From NCBI GenBank assembly GCA_902613655.1, contig CACMHR010000017.1, positions 1 to 16,481 of the forward strand: a stretch of DNA of 16,481 bases, written 5' to 3'. How positions within the stretch are numbered: the stretch's first letter is position 1; each line of letters begins with the position of its first letter. This DNA comes from Anoxypelagibacter sp902613655 (GTDB lineage: Bacteria > Pseudomonadota > Alphaproteobacteria > Pelagibacterales > Pelagibacteraceae). Below, piece by piece: positions 6,259 to 14,652 of the stretch. The position numbers were made by a program, and so were the translations under genes. The notes under the pieces are model-generated. The model had not been told where the DNA came from. It worked only from the letters and a program-made list of their open reading frames with translations, and did not search any database.

Positions 6259-7177
6259 CTATAGTTTCACTTGGACTATCAGCTATAGATTTAATTTTTG
6301 GTTTTTTCAACAAGACTCTTGCAATTTTTGTTACACCATCTTTTATTTCTAATCTACTTGAAAAGATTATATCTACTAAGGCATCTAGGGATGATCCTTG
6401 TCCAAAATTTTCTGGTAATTGTTCACCAGATTTTAGATTTGCTGTAACTCTTTTTCCACTAAATAAAATGTCATGTGAACCAGGTGACTCTACACATAAA
6501 ATATCATGATTATTCCACATAACATAAGTTCCTCCACTTAATTTAGAACAAGCCACACCAATTGATAAAATTCCTGCTTTCTTTAATTCTGAATAAGCTA
6601 TTTGTGTCTTAACCATACCACTAGCTAACGCAGGGACCCCACCAGTGACGGCCATGCCTCCACTTTGTAAAATAGAAATAAATATATCAGCTTTAATTTC
6701 AATTGCTTTAACGGCTGCTGAAACAAAATGTTCACTCTCTTTTGGTGTCATTGCGCTGCCACCAAATTTCCACTCAGAACATACTACTACAGCTGTTAAA
6801 CCATTTATTTTACCTGAAGCACATGCAAAAGCAGAATCAAGTCCTGTAGCTTCTTCATATTTTTTTCTTTTTGAGATGTATGGTTTATTATTTATTTTAA
6901 AATTTAATGGATCAGAGTCTGCTGGTGGACACGGAATTTCATCATACAAAGAACTATCAAATATATTTTTTAATCTTAGTTTTGCAGGGTAATCAAAGTG
7001 ATAGTTACAAGAACATATAAACTGTAAGCTCTCTAAATCTTTTTTATATTGTAATTTTTTGCATGATGGACAGTTTATCCAATCCGCATTTTCTTGCTCA
7101 TTTTTAGAAGGTCTTTTTCTGGTGTATTTTTTTAATGAGTCACCAAACTTTTTAATTTTATCTTTTATCCAATTCAT
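6212..7177 (-). CDS. accD: Acetyl-CoA carboxylase carboxyltransferase beta subunit, divergent
   Basis: With AccA, AccD transfers the carboxyl group from biotin to acetyl-CoA to form malonyl-CoA. The protein has 321 residues. The N-terminal zinc ribbon is present but irregular: Cys36 and Cys39 are normal, while the second pair is Cys55-Ser-Cys57, one residue shorter than the standard CxxC. The carboxyltransferase domain starts at about 115 with GLDSAFACASGKINGL. The glycine-rich stretches are LQSGGMAVTGG and SKLSGGTYVM, where the family normally has SASGGARMQEG and TTGGVSAS, so the conserved Arg is missing. GKRV stands for the usual GPRV. The start overlaps the trpA stop as ATGA. Position between trpA and folC is the standard alphaproteobacterial place and supports the name. 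Confidence 0.85.
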   Translation of the reverse strand: MNWIKDKIKKFGDSLKKYTRKRPSKNEQENADWINCPSCKKLQYKKDLESLQFICSCNYHFDYPAKLRLKNIFDSSLYDEIPCPPADSDPLNFKINNKPYISKRKKYEEATGLDSAFACASGKINGLTAVVVCSEWKFGGSAMTPKESEHFVSAAVKAIEIKADIFISILQSGGMAVTGGVPALASGMVKTQIAYSELKKAGILSIGVACSKLSGGTYVMWNNHDILCVESPGSHDILFSGKRVTANLKSGEQLPENFGQGSSLDALVDIIFSSRLEIKDGVTKIARVLLKKPKIKSIADSPSETIDESIEKTLSETSKAV

Positions 7178-7974
7178 ACAATTTTATTTTTTAAAACTTT
7201 TACCATTTTATTTAATTTTATGACAGGATTTTGACGACTTTTTAAAGATGCCGATATAGCTTTACAAATAGCAGAACCTACAACCAATCCATCACACTTT
7301 TTGAGTGATGATATAGTTTTTTTAGTTATCCCAAAGCCTACCACAACATTTTTTTTTGGGTTGATTCTCTTTATAATCTTGTTATTTCTAATAATTTCTT
7401 TTGCTGAGACCTTTAACTTCTTTCCTGTCGTACTGATCATAGAAATCTGATATACCATCTGATGGCTATCTTTAATTATCAATTTCATCCTTTTTTTTGT
7501 TGTTGTTGGCGCAATCAACTGAACAAAACAAATTGAGTTTTTTTTACAAAGTTTAGCAAAATTTTTATTATCAGGCCAAGGAAGATCAACAACAATTAAC
7601 CCGTCAACACCAACCTCTTTACATTTTTTTACAAATTTTTTTTCTCCGTAGTGAAAAATTATTTGATAGTAACCCATCAGAATTAATGGTTTTGAATTTT
7701 TATATCTCTTGTAATTTTTTACCAATTCAAATGTTTGTTTCATATTTATTCCATTTTCAATTGCCCTGTAGGTACTATTTTGTATGTCAGGCCCGTCTGC
7801 TTGGGGACAGTTGAAAGGAAATCCCAATTCTGCTATATCGACGTGCTCTGAAACTGACTTTAAAATTTCAAGGGATTTTTTTTTATTTGGATCTCCACAA
7901 ACTGTATAAGTAATTAAAAGAGGTCTTCTCTCTATCTGTCCCTTTTTAAAAGCTAAATCAATTCTATTCATCAT
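7174..7974 (-). CDS. trpA: Tryptophan synthase alpha chain
   Basis: The protein has 266 residues in a TIM barrel; it cleaves indole-3-glycerol phosphate to indole, which is channelled to TrpB. Numbering happens to match E. coli: catalytic Glu49 (AELGFPF) and Asp60 (QADGP) are present, Pro53 is present, and the phosphate-binding GFGI (213-216) and VVGSAI (231-236) are intact. Loop position 56, normally the Asp of FSDP that contacts TrpB, is Cys here (FNCP). The active-site loop reads ISTTGKK instead of the usual GVTGxR type. It overlaps trpB (ATGA) and accD (ATGA); an alternative ATG is one codon downstream. Confidence 0.92.
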   Translation of the reverse strand: MMNRIDLAFKKGQIERRPLLITYTVCGDPNKKKSLEILKSVSEHVDIAELGFPFNCPQADGPDIQNSTYRAIENGINMKQTFELVKNYKRYKNSKPLILMGYYQIIFHYGEKKFVKKCKEVGVDGLIVVDLPWPDNKNFAKLCKKNSICFVQLIAPTTTKKRMKLIIKDSHQMVYQISMISTTGKKLKVSAKEIIRNNKIIKRINPKKNVVVGFGITKKTISSLKKCDGLVVGSAICKAISASLKSRQNPVIKLNKMVKVLKNKIV

Positions 7975-9185
7975 GATGGAAAATATCCTATTCTATCCTT
8001 AATAATTTTTTGATCCTTGTAAGCGTGCCCACAATTATTATAAATTATAATTTCATCCTGATTTAATTTAGGTGCAAGTCTTATAACCTCATGCAAACAA
8101 TGAGCGGGTTCTAGACTAGGTTTAACTGATGGCTCAAGCTTTGTAACTAGTTTAAAAGCTGCTAGAGCTTGTTCGTCACTTGCAGAACAATAGCGTGCGC
8201 GACCTGTATCTTTTAAAAAACAATGGAGAGGCGAGACGCCTGGATAATCTAAACCTGCAGAAATTGAGTGAGTTTCTTTTATTTGACCATTTTTATCAGT
8301 CAAACAATATTGAGCAGCTCCATGTAAAATTGCTAATTTTGCGTTTGTTGTAAGTGGGGCACAATATTTTGCTTCAACACCTATAAGCTCAACATGTTTT
8401 TTTGGATAATCTATAAATTCGCTCCAAAATCCTATAGCGCTAGAACCACCCCCTATAACATTCACCAGCTTCATTTTAGGAATTTCGCCAAATTCTTCAA
8501 TTACTTGAGTTTTTAATTCTTTTGAAATTTGAGCAGTTGAGTAAGCACAAATTTTTAAAAACACGTTTGCCCCGATTGCTGATCCGACTGCGAGGTGCGT
8601 AGTATCACAGTTACTAACATAATATCTCATGCACTCTGATACAGCGTCAACTAAGGTAGCGCTACCAGTATCGACAGGAATAATTTCTGCACCAGCGTCT
8701 TTCATAAACTTTACGTTAGGTGCCTGACGTTTTATATCCTTAGTTCCCATAAAAATTTTGCATTTTAGTTTGAGTTCACGAGCAGCCATAGCCAAATTCT
8801 TTCCAAACATCCCGGCGCCCGTGTCGCCTACAATATATTTTTTACCTGCAGCTTTACATATCAGAGCATTTACTGTTGCGTGATAACCTTTATGTGCTTG
8901 TCCATGAATTGCAGATACATCTTTACACCAGATTTGAGCACCACCAAGATAATTAGTTAAATTCTCTAGTTTAAAAAAAGGAGTTTCACCCCCCAAGTAA
9001 TTTTTAAAATAATGATCCTTAAGTTTTAAAAAATTTTTATCTCTTCTGAGTTTCTCAAATAAATTTGATAAATCTTTAATTGGTTGAATGGCTGTTTCAG
9101 CAACATAATTACCCCCAAATTTTCCTCCATAAAAACCATTTTTATCGTGCTGGTCAATTAAAGGTATTCCTCTTTTTATTTTCAT
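7971..9185 (-). CDS. trpB: Tryptophan synthase beta chain with unusual active-site residues
   Basis: A 404-residue fold-type II PLP enzyme making tryptophan from indole and serine. The PLP lysine is Lys99 in HGQAHKG, and the phosphate loop is GGGSSA (245-250, usually GGGSNA). ETHSISAGLDYPGV (304-317) is fully conserved. Relative to the Salmonella enzyme, catalytic Glu109 is Asp121, His115 is Phe127, Lys167 is Val179, and the pyridine-nitrogen contact Ser377 is Cys385 (NNCG for NLSG). One residue is added before the conserved Glu350-equivalent (Glu359). The reading frame is clean, so these are real substitutions and not frameshifts. The gene follows pyrF after 20 nt and overlaps trpA. TrpF, usually just upstream, is absent. 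Confidence 0.9.
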   Translation of the reverse strand: MKIKRGIPLIDQHDKNGFYGGKFGGNYVAETAIQPIKDLSNLFEKLRRDKNFLKLKDHYFKNYLGGETPFFKLENLTNYLGGAQIWCKDVSAIHGQAHKGYHATVNALICKAAGKKYIVGDTGAGMFGKNLAMAARELKLKCKIFMGTKDIKRQAPNVKFMKDAGAEIIPVDTGSATLVDAVSECMRYYVSNCDTTHLAVGSAIGANVFLKICAYSTAQISKELKTQVIEEFGEIPKMKLVNVIGGGSSAIGFWSEFIDYPKKHVELIGVEAKYCAPLTTNAKLAILHGAAQYCLTDKNGQIKETHSISAGLDYPGVSPLHCFLKDTGRARYCSASDEQALAAFKLVTKLEPSVKPSLEPAHCLHEVIRLAPKLNQDEIIIYNNCGHAYKDQKIIKDRIGYFPS

Positions 9186-9205
9186 TATTAAAAGCGGTTA
9201 ATTTA

Positions 9206-9862
9206 TTATTGTGCTGACTGTATAATTTTTTTTATGTTTTGACCAGCATCTCCACTTTCATAGATTGGTCTACCTATTACTGTAAATGCATTATCATCAT
9301 TTTTTGAAATCTTGCAAAACTCTGAGTAACTCATAACTCTTTTTTGATCGTCTTTTTTATCTTCATGGCCCCGAATTCCAGGGCAAAAAATTTTTAAATC
9401 TCTCGATAAAGATCTAACTGAAGAATATTCTTGTGCAGACGCAACTATACCACTGAGCCCTGATTTTATACCTAGGTCTGCCAAATGTTTTACTTGCTCT
9501 TTAGATGCAGATTGAGAAGTTAGCACTGTAACACCTAACAATTCTAAATTACCCGCTGCCTCTCTAGCTGCTTTTAACATATTGGGGCCACCGCTAGTGT
9601 GAACTGTTAGATATTTTACAGTTTTTAATGAAGCAATACTTGCCACAGTTTTTTTTACCGTATTAGGAACATCATGAACTTTTAAATCTAAGAATATTTC
9701 AAGACGAAACTTTTTAAGTTTTTCTAATCCATCTTTTCCACAAATGGCGAATAACTCATTGGTAATTTTAAGCCCAGCAGCCTCACTTTTTACTTTATCA
9801 GCAATATCCAAGGCTTTATCAAAATTTGAAAAATCTAAAGCTACAAAAATATTTTTTTTCAA
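9206..9862 (-). CDS. pyrF: Orotidine 5'-phosphate decarboxylase
   Basis: The protein has 218 residues and converts OMP to UMP, the last step of de novo pyrimidine synthesis. FVALDFS at the start carries Asp10, Lys32 follows, and the catalytic DLKVHD (59-64) supplies Asp59, Lys61 and Asp64. CPGIRG (160-165), DDQKRVM (171-177) and IGRPIY (196-201) are the phosphate/pyrimidine-binding end. The start codon is TTG at 9862, overlapping the ihfB stop as TTGA; the next in-frame Met is residue 95, and the conserved VALD motif requires the TTG. Confidence 0.93.
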   Translation of the reverse strand: MKKNIFVALDFSNFDKALDIADKVKSEAAGLKITNELFAICGKDGLEKLKKFRLEIFLDLKVHDVPNTVKKTVASIASLKTVKYLTVHTSGGPNMLKAAREAAGNLELLGVTVLTSQSASKEQVKHLADLGIKSGLSGIVASAQEYSSVRSLSRDLKIFCPGIRGHEDKKDDQKRVMSYSEFCKISKNDDNAFTVIGRPIYESGDAGQNIKKIIQSAQ

Positions 9863-10155
9863 TTTTTTATCCTATCTTCATTAATTCTTTTTTTTAGCTC
9901 CATAGACATCTTGAAAGATATAGATTTTTTTTGAGGAGATTTAAATCTATCTCCAGTACGGGGATTAATAGCTATTTTTTCCCTAAGCTCTTTTGAAGAA
10001 AATCTTCCAAAACCTCTTAACTCTGTGCTTTTACCGTTTTTTATACCCTGAATAATTGTGTCAATCGTTATCTGAAAAATCTTATCGAGATATTGTTTTT
10101 TAAGATTTTGATGAATTCTTTTAGATAATTTTGAAATTATCTCAGATCTCACCAT
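9859..10155 (-). CDS. ihfB: HU/IHF-family DNA-binding protein, probably IHF beta
   Basis: A 98-residue nucleoid protein. The dimerising helices are followed by LRGFGRFSSKE (47-57) and the beta-arm INPRTGDRFKSP, whose Pro intercalates into DNA, and FKMSMELKKRIN at the C-terminus. The position directly after rpsA is the conserved place of ihfB (himD) in proteobacteria, which favours IHF-beta over HU. It overlaps rpsA by one base (TAATG) and pyrF by four. Confidence 0.88.
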   Translation of the reverse strand: MVRSEIISKLSKRIHQNLKKQYLDKIFQITIDTIIQGIKNGKSTELRGFGRFSSKELREKIAINPRTGDRFKSPQKKSISFKMSMELKKRINEDRIKN

Positions 10156-11912
10156 TATTTTTCTTCTTTATCCTTTTTTTTATCTTTTTTTTTTGACCCA
10201 AGGACTTTTCCAAATATTGATTTTAAAGATTGACCACTTGATTTTCCTTCTTTACCAAACTTTTTAATTGCCTCTTCATTTTCAATCCTTTCTTTTTCTT
10301 TAACTGAAAGGACAACTTTGCTTTGTTCAGGCTTTAATTCAACAATCGCACAATCTAATCTATTCCCAGGCTGAAATATTGTTTCTCGTTGATCTTGAAC
10401 ATTTAGAGCTAAATCACTTTTCTTTATTGTGGTAATTAAATTTTCATTATTTCCGATAATAACTTTTATCCCTTTTTTGGGTAATATCTCTTTTACGGAT
10501 ACTGTGATTATGCTTCCAACTTTTAATTTTTCATCTTTAAAATAGTCAAAAGGTGATTTTTCTAATTGTTTAATTCCTAATCTGATTTTTTCTTTTTCTT
10601 TATCTATTTCTAATATTTTCGCTTTAATAGAAATATTTTTTTTAAATTTTTTTAAACTCTGATCGCTCTCATTCCAGGCAATATCTTTATAATGTATCAT
10701 TCCTACTAACTCAGAGTTCTCGATTGAGACAAACAAACCAAAATCTGTAATATTATTTACTTTACAATTCACTGTTGACTCCACAGGAGATTTTTTCATA
10801 AAAATATTCCAAGGATTGTCTAAGGTTTGTCTGTAACTTAGTGAAATCCTTCTTTTAGATGTATCAATCTCAATAATTTTAACTTTAATTTCCTGAGACG
10901 GAGACAAAACTTTACTTGATTGAATATTTTTTTTCGTCCAAGAAATCTCCGATTGGTGGACAAGACCTTCAAGATTATCATCTAACTTAACAAAGGCCCC
11001 GTATTCTACACACTTTGTAACAATCCCTTTATAAACCTCATTTATTTTGTATTTTTTTTCTAAATTTTCATAGGGATCTTTATGCATTTGTTTAATACCG
11101 ACACTAATTCTTTTAGTCTCATTATCTATTTTAATTATTTTGCATTTTATTGTTTGACCTACCGATAAAAGATCTGAAGTTTTTTTAACTCTTGAATAAG
11201 ATAGATCAGTTATATGCAATAATGCGTCGGCTCCGTTCAAATCGATAAATGCTCCCCAATCTAGAATAGCTTTACATTTACCTTCAACAATATCCCCCTC
11301 TTTTATTTTTGAAAGAATTTTATCTATACCTTCGTTTCTGCTCTTCTCAAGAATTGCTCTTCTAGATACTACGAGGTTTCCTCTTGCTTTGTCGCATTTG
11401 ACTACTAAAAATTTTAGAGGTGTATTCATTAATTTATCAATTTCAAAATTTTTTAATGGACTTGTCGAGATTTGTGATCCTGGCAAAAAACATAAACAAG
11501 AATTGACATTTACTACCATGCCACCTTTCACTTTATTGGTTATGACACCCTCAACTTCCTCTTGGGTCTCAAAAGCTTTTTCCATTTTCTTCCAAGTACT
11601 CATTCTTCTTGCTTTTTCTCGACTTACTACAATCTCACCAGATTTAAAAGATTCTATCCTTTCCAAATAGACATCAACTTTTGAACCAACTTTTAAATCT
11701 TGAAACTCTTTAGAAATTTTAAATTCTTCAATAGGAATTATACCTTCGGACTTTGCCTTAAGATCTACAAAAACAAATTTTTTTCCAATTTCACTTATAG
11801 TTGCTTTAATTATATTGCCTTCTTTTAAATCTCTTTTTTTTAAATCTTCTTTTAAGAGTGCATCAAATTCTTTGGCGGCGGGGTTTTTTGAGGAATCTGT
11901 TTTAATTTCCAT
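10155..11912 (-). CDS. rpsA: 30S ribosomal protein S1
   Basis: The protein has 585 residues with six S1 (OB-fold) repeats at about 31-100, 117-186, 206-275, 292-361, 378-448 and 464-538. Repeats 3 and 4 carry the best RNA-binding pattern (DWGAFIDL...LLHITDLS; EYGAFVKL...GLVHQSEIS). Repeats 1 and 2 are the degenerate ribosome-binding type. A Lys-rich tail (573-585) may add nonspecific RNA affinity. S1 recruits mRNA to the 30S subunit, which matters in genomes with few strong Shine-Dalgarno sites, as here. Eleven bases overlap cmk. Confidence 0.95.
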   Translation of the reverse strand: MEIKTDSSKNPAAKEFDALLKEDLKKRDLKEGNIIKATISEIGKKFVFVDLKAKSEGIIPIEEFKISKEFQDLKVGSKVDVYLERIESFKSGEIVVSREKARRMSTWKKMEKAFETQEEVEGVITNKVKGGMVVNVNSCLCFLPGSQISTSPLKNFEIDKLMNTPLKFLVVKCDKARGNLVVSRRAILEKSRNEGIDKILSKIKEGDIVEGKCKAILDWGAFIDLNGADALLHITDLSYSRVKKTSDLLSVGQTIKCKIIKIDNETKRISVGIKQMHKDPYENLEKKYKINEVYKGIVTKCVEYGAFVKLDDNLEGLVHQSEISWTKKNIQSSKVLSPSQEIKVKIIEIDTSKRRISLSYRQTLDNPWNIFMKKSPVESTVNCKVNNITDFGLFVSIENSELVGMIHYKDIAWNESDQSLKKFKKNISIKAKILEIDKEKEKIRLGIKQLEKSPFDYFKDEKLKVGSIITVSVKEILPKKGIKVIIGNNENLITTIKKSDLALNVQDQRETIFQPGNRLDCAIVELKPEQSKVVLSVKEKERIENEEAIKKFGKEGKSSGQSLKSIFGKVLGSKKKDKKKDKEEK

Positions 11913-12564
11913 ACTTGTCTAAAATTTTCCTATCCATAATTTTGCACATTTTATTTACCATCATTGTTATATTTTTTAACTTTCCGGTGTCCACAATTAC
12001 CGCATCATGGCTTTTTAGTAAAGGACTGTTTTTTCTTGAAACATCTCTCAAATTACGGTTTTGCAGGTCTTTTTTAACATTCTTAAAATTTATCTTTTTA
12101 TCTTTTTTCTTTAATTCTTTATATCTTCTTTTAGCAGCAATATTTAAACTACATACAAAAAAAAATTTTAAATCTGCTTTAGGCAAAATTACTGTACCAA
12201 TGTCTCTTCCTTCTATACAAACTTTTTTATATCTTGACGCAAAATCTTTTTGAAACTTTTTTAAAACATCTCTAATTTTTTTTTCTTTTGCGATAATAGA
12301 TGTGTATTCGGAAATTTTAGATGAATGAAGACCAATCTTATTTAACTTGCTATAATTAAGTTTTTTGAATTTTGATTTTAAAAACTTAACTTTATTTTTT
12401 GGCTTATGTTTTAAAAGTTGATGACTTGCAAATCTATAGAGAAGTCCAGATGACAAAAATTTAAGTCCATATTTTTTTGAAATTATTTTAGCACCTGTTG
12501 TTTTACCACTTGCACCTGAGCCGTCTGCAGCTAAAACAAATTTATGATTATTTTTTAATTTCAT
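11902..12564 (-). CDS. cmk: Cytidylate kinase
   Basis: A 220-residue kinase that phosphorylates CMP/dCMP. The P-loop is GSGASGKTT (15-23), the nucleotide-binding SSGLLYR lies at 38-44, GRDIGTVILP at 119-128 is diagnostic, and the lid/arginine segment RDVSRKNSPL (173-182) and VIVDTG (189-194) are in place. The usual Asp of the DTGAxYR motif is Ser here. It lies between aroA (17-base overlap) and rpsA, the standard order. Confidence 0.93.
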   Translation of the reverse strand: MKLKNNHKFVLAADGSGASGKTTGAKIISKKYGLKFLSSGLLYRFASHQLLKHKPKNKVKFLKSKFKKLNYSKLNKIGLHSSKISEYTSIIAKEKKIRDVLKKFQKDFASRYKKVCIEGRDIGTVILPKADLKFFFVCSLNIAAKRRYKELKKKDKKINFKNVKKDLQNRNLRDVSRKNSPLLKSHDAVIVDTGKLKNITMMVNKMCKIMDRKILDKYGN

Positions 12565-13891
12565 AAGTTCCGCCCAATTTTTTTATAATCTTTAGAAACG
12601 ATGGTGAGGATGTTTTTACAGTCTCAAATCCATTTATAATAATTTTAACACCGGTGCTAAGGGCAAGTATTGCACAAGCCATTGCTATTCTGTGATCATT
12701 AACTGATTTAACTTTTAAAAAATTATTTTTTTTAATAAAATTTCTTCCACCATAAATAGTCATTGAATTGTTTGAGGACTTACATTTAATTCCTATTTTA
12801 ATTAAAATTTTTCTCATCTCTATAATTCTATTAGACTCCTTGTTAGCAAGTTCGCTTATTCCTGAAAATTTTGAAGTTCCTTTTGTAAGGGCAGCAATTA
12901 CGAACATTATTGGATATTCATCAGTTGCAGTTAAGTAATGTGATGCGTTCGTTTTTAACGAAATCAATTTACTACTCTTGATTAAAATATCGCCTATGTA
13001 TTCATTATTAATATTTTTTCTTTTAATTATTTTAATTTTAGCCCCATGTTTTTTTAAAATATTATAAAATCCTAATCTTTTTGGATTTATACAAACATTT
13101 TTAATTCTTAGATTTGATTTATTATTTAATATACATATTGCAGCAAAAAAAGCTGCAGAGGAAGGGTCAGAAGGAACTTTGATATTGAAGGAATTTAAAG
13201 GTTGTTTACCACAAATTTTAATAACATTTTTTTTATCTTTGAACGAAATATTTTTAGAGTTTTTAGTTAATAAATTTTCTGTATGATCACGCGTTTTAAA
13301 ACTTTCGTGGACTGTTGAAGTTCCATAAGAATTTAAGGCACCTAATATTGCAGCACTTTTCAATTGAGCAGAATTTCCTGCTACGTATTTAATTGCTACT
13401 GGAAAATTTGAGGATCTTAATTTAAATGGTAAATTAATTTTATTTTTTGGGAATATTTCTGCTCCAAATTCACTCAATAAAGAAATAAGTTTAGACATAT
13501 TTCTTTTTTTTAGCGAACTATCTCCTGTGAGATTAACTTCGAGATCTGGAGTTGTAGAAATTATTGAGCTTATTAAACGAAGCCCAGTACCACTATTTCC
13601 TAAATTTAATAAAGTATTTTTTTTAGCATAATATGATCCAAGACCCTTGCCAAAAACTTCATACTCGTTTTTTCTTTTTTTTATAATTTTACAGTTTAAT
13701 TTTCTCAGACAATTTATTGTTGAGAAAACATCCTCACTCAAAAGGGCATCAGATATTTTTGAAACACCCTGACTAATTGATCCAATCAAAAATGCTCTTA
13801 TAGATATAGACTTATCCGGGTCTACGTTTATAACTTTATTGAATTCATTAATTTTATTATTGATTAGAACGGAGTAGCTTTTAACTGCCAT
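12548..13891 (-). CDS. aroA: 3-phosphoshikimate 1-carboxyvinyltransferase (EPSP synthase)
   Basis: A 447-residue enzyme of the shikimate pathway, joining PEP to shikimate 3-phosphate. DKSISIR (26-32) holds the PEP-binding Lys27 and Arg32. GNSGTGLRL (98-106), GDSSLKKRNM (123-132), SAQLKSA (174-180), TRDHTE (200-205), VPSDPSSAAFF (239-249), TDEYP (323-327), KESNRI (351-356) and NDHRIAMA (398-405) follow in the right order. The sequence looks like the class II type. It starts 6 nt after lptB. Confidence 0.94.
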   Translation of the reverse strand: MAVKSYSVLINNKINEFNKVINVDPDKSISIRAFLIGSISQGVSKISDALLSEDVFSTINCLRKLNCKIIKKRKNEYEVFGKGLGSYYAKKNTLLNLGNSGTGLRLISSIISTTPDLEVNLTGDSSLKKRNMSKLISLLSEFGAEIFPKNKINLPFKLRSSNFPVAIKYVAGNSAQLKSAAILGALNSYGTSTVHESFKTRDHTENLLTKNSKNISFKDKKNVIKICGKQPLNSFNIKVPSDPSSAAFFAAICILNNKSNLRIKNVCINPKRLGFYNILKKHGAKIKIIKRKNINNEYIGDILIKSSKLISLKTNASHYLTATDEYPIMFVIAALTKGTSKFSGISELANKESNRIIEMRKILIKIGIKCKSSNNSMTIYGGRNFIKKNNFLKVKSVNDHRIAMACAILALSTGVKIIINGFETVKTSSPSFLKIIKKLGGTYEIKK

Positions 13892-13896
13892 ACTTT

Positions 13897-14652
13897 TTAA
13901 TTTTCATAAGAACCAAAATATAATTCTCTAGCCTTTTCAGATTTTAATATGTCTTTAGGTTTTCCTGAGGCAACTATAGTCTGTTCACCAATAACCATGG
14001 CTCTATCTACAATCTCGAAAAGATTCTGTACCTGGTGATCTGTTACAACAACTCCACATCCATAAGATTGCAATTTTAAAATAAATTTTTGAATATCCTG
14101 CACAACAATGGGGTCTAAGGCTGCCATAGGTTCATCCAATAATATTACTTTTGGATTATTAATTAATGTTCTAGCAATTTGTAATCTTCTTACTTCACCC
14201 CCAGAGAGAGAATTTGCATTAATATTTCTTAAATGTTGCAAATTAAATTCAGTGAGTAATTTTTCTACCATTAATTTTTGTTTGTCAGTTTCTTTAATTG
14301 AGATTTGACAAATACCTAATAAATTATCAAGTACTGTCATGTCGAATACGCTTCTGTGCTGGCTCAAGTAAGCAATCCCAAGTTTCGCTCTTTCATGAAT
14401 TGGTTTTGAAGTAATATCTTTCTGACTTAAAAAAATTGTACCACCATCAACTTTATATTGACCTATTATTGAACCATAAAGTGTAGATTTTCCAGATCCG
14501 TTAGGTCCAATTAAACCAACAATCTCACCAGGATACAATTCTAAATCTATTTTTTTTAATATTGGTCTTCCATTAAAAGATTTACTTAAATTTTTAACCT
14601 GCAAAACTGGTTTATTTTTTTTAAATTTAATTATTCTAAAATTTTTTTTCAT
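13897..14652 (-). CDS. lptB: LPS export ABC transporter ATP-binding protein
   Basis: A 251-residue ATPase that, with LptF/LptG, extracts lipopolysaccharide from the inner membrane. Walker A GPNGSGKST (49-57), Q-loop Gln98 (LSQHRSVFD is typical of LptB), signature LSGGE (149-153), Walker B VILLDEP (169-175) with catalytic Glu174, D-loop AALD and switch His206 are all intact. The stop of lptC is immediately followed by this ATG. The lptC-lptB neighbourhood separates it from the similar branched-chain amino acid transporter ATPases. Confidence 0.93.
   Translation of the reverse strand: MKKNFRIIKFKKNKPVLQVKNLSKSFNGRPILKKIDLELYPGEIVGLIGPNGSGKSTLYGSIIGQYKVDGGTIFLSQKDITSKPIHERAKLGIAYLSQHRSVFDMTVLDNLLGICQISIKETDKQKLMVEKLLTEFNLQHLRNINANSLSGGEVRRLQIARTLINNPKVILLDEPMAALDPIVVQDIQKFILKLQSYGCGVVVTDHQVQNLFEIVDRAMVIGEQTIVASGKPKDILKSEKARELYFGSYEN

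Noticed and set aside
6249..6992. Plus-strand ORFs opposite accD
   Set aside because: Antisense shadows of a recognisable gene, without ribosome binding sites or domains.
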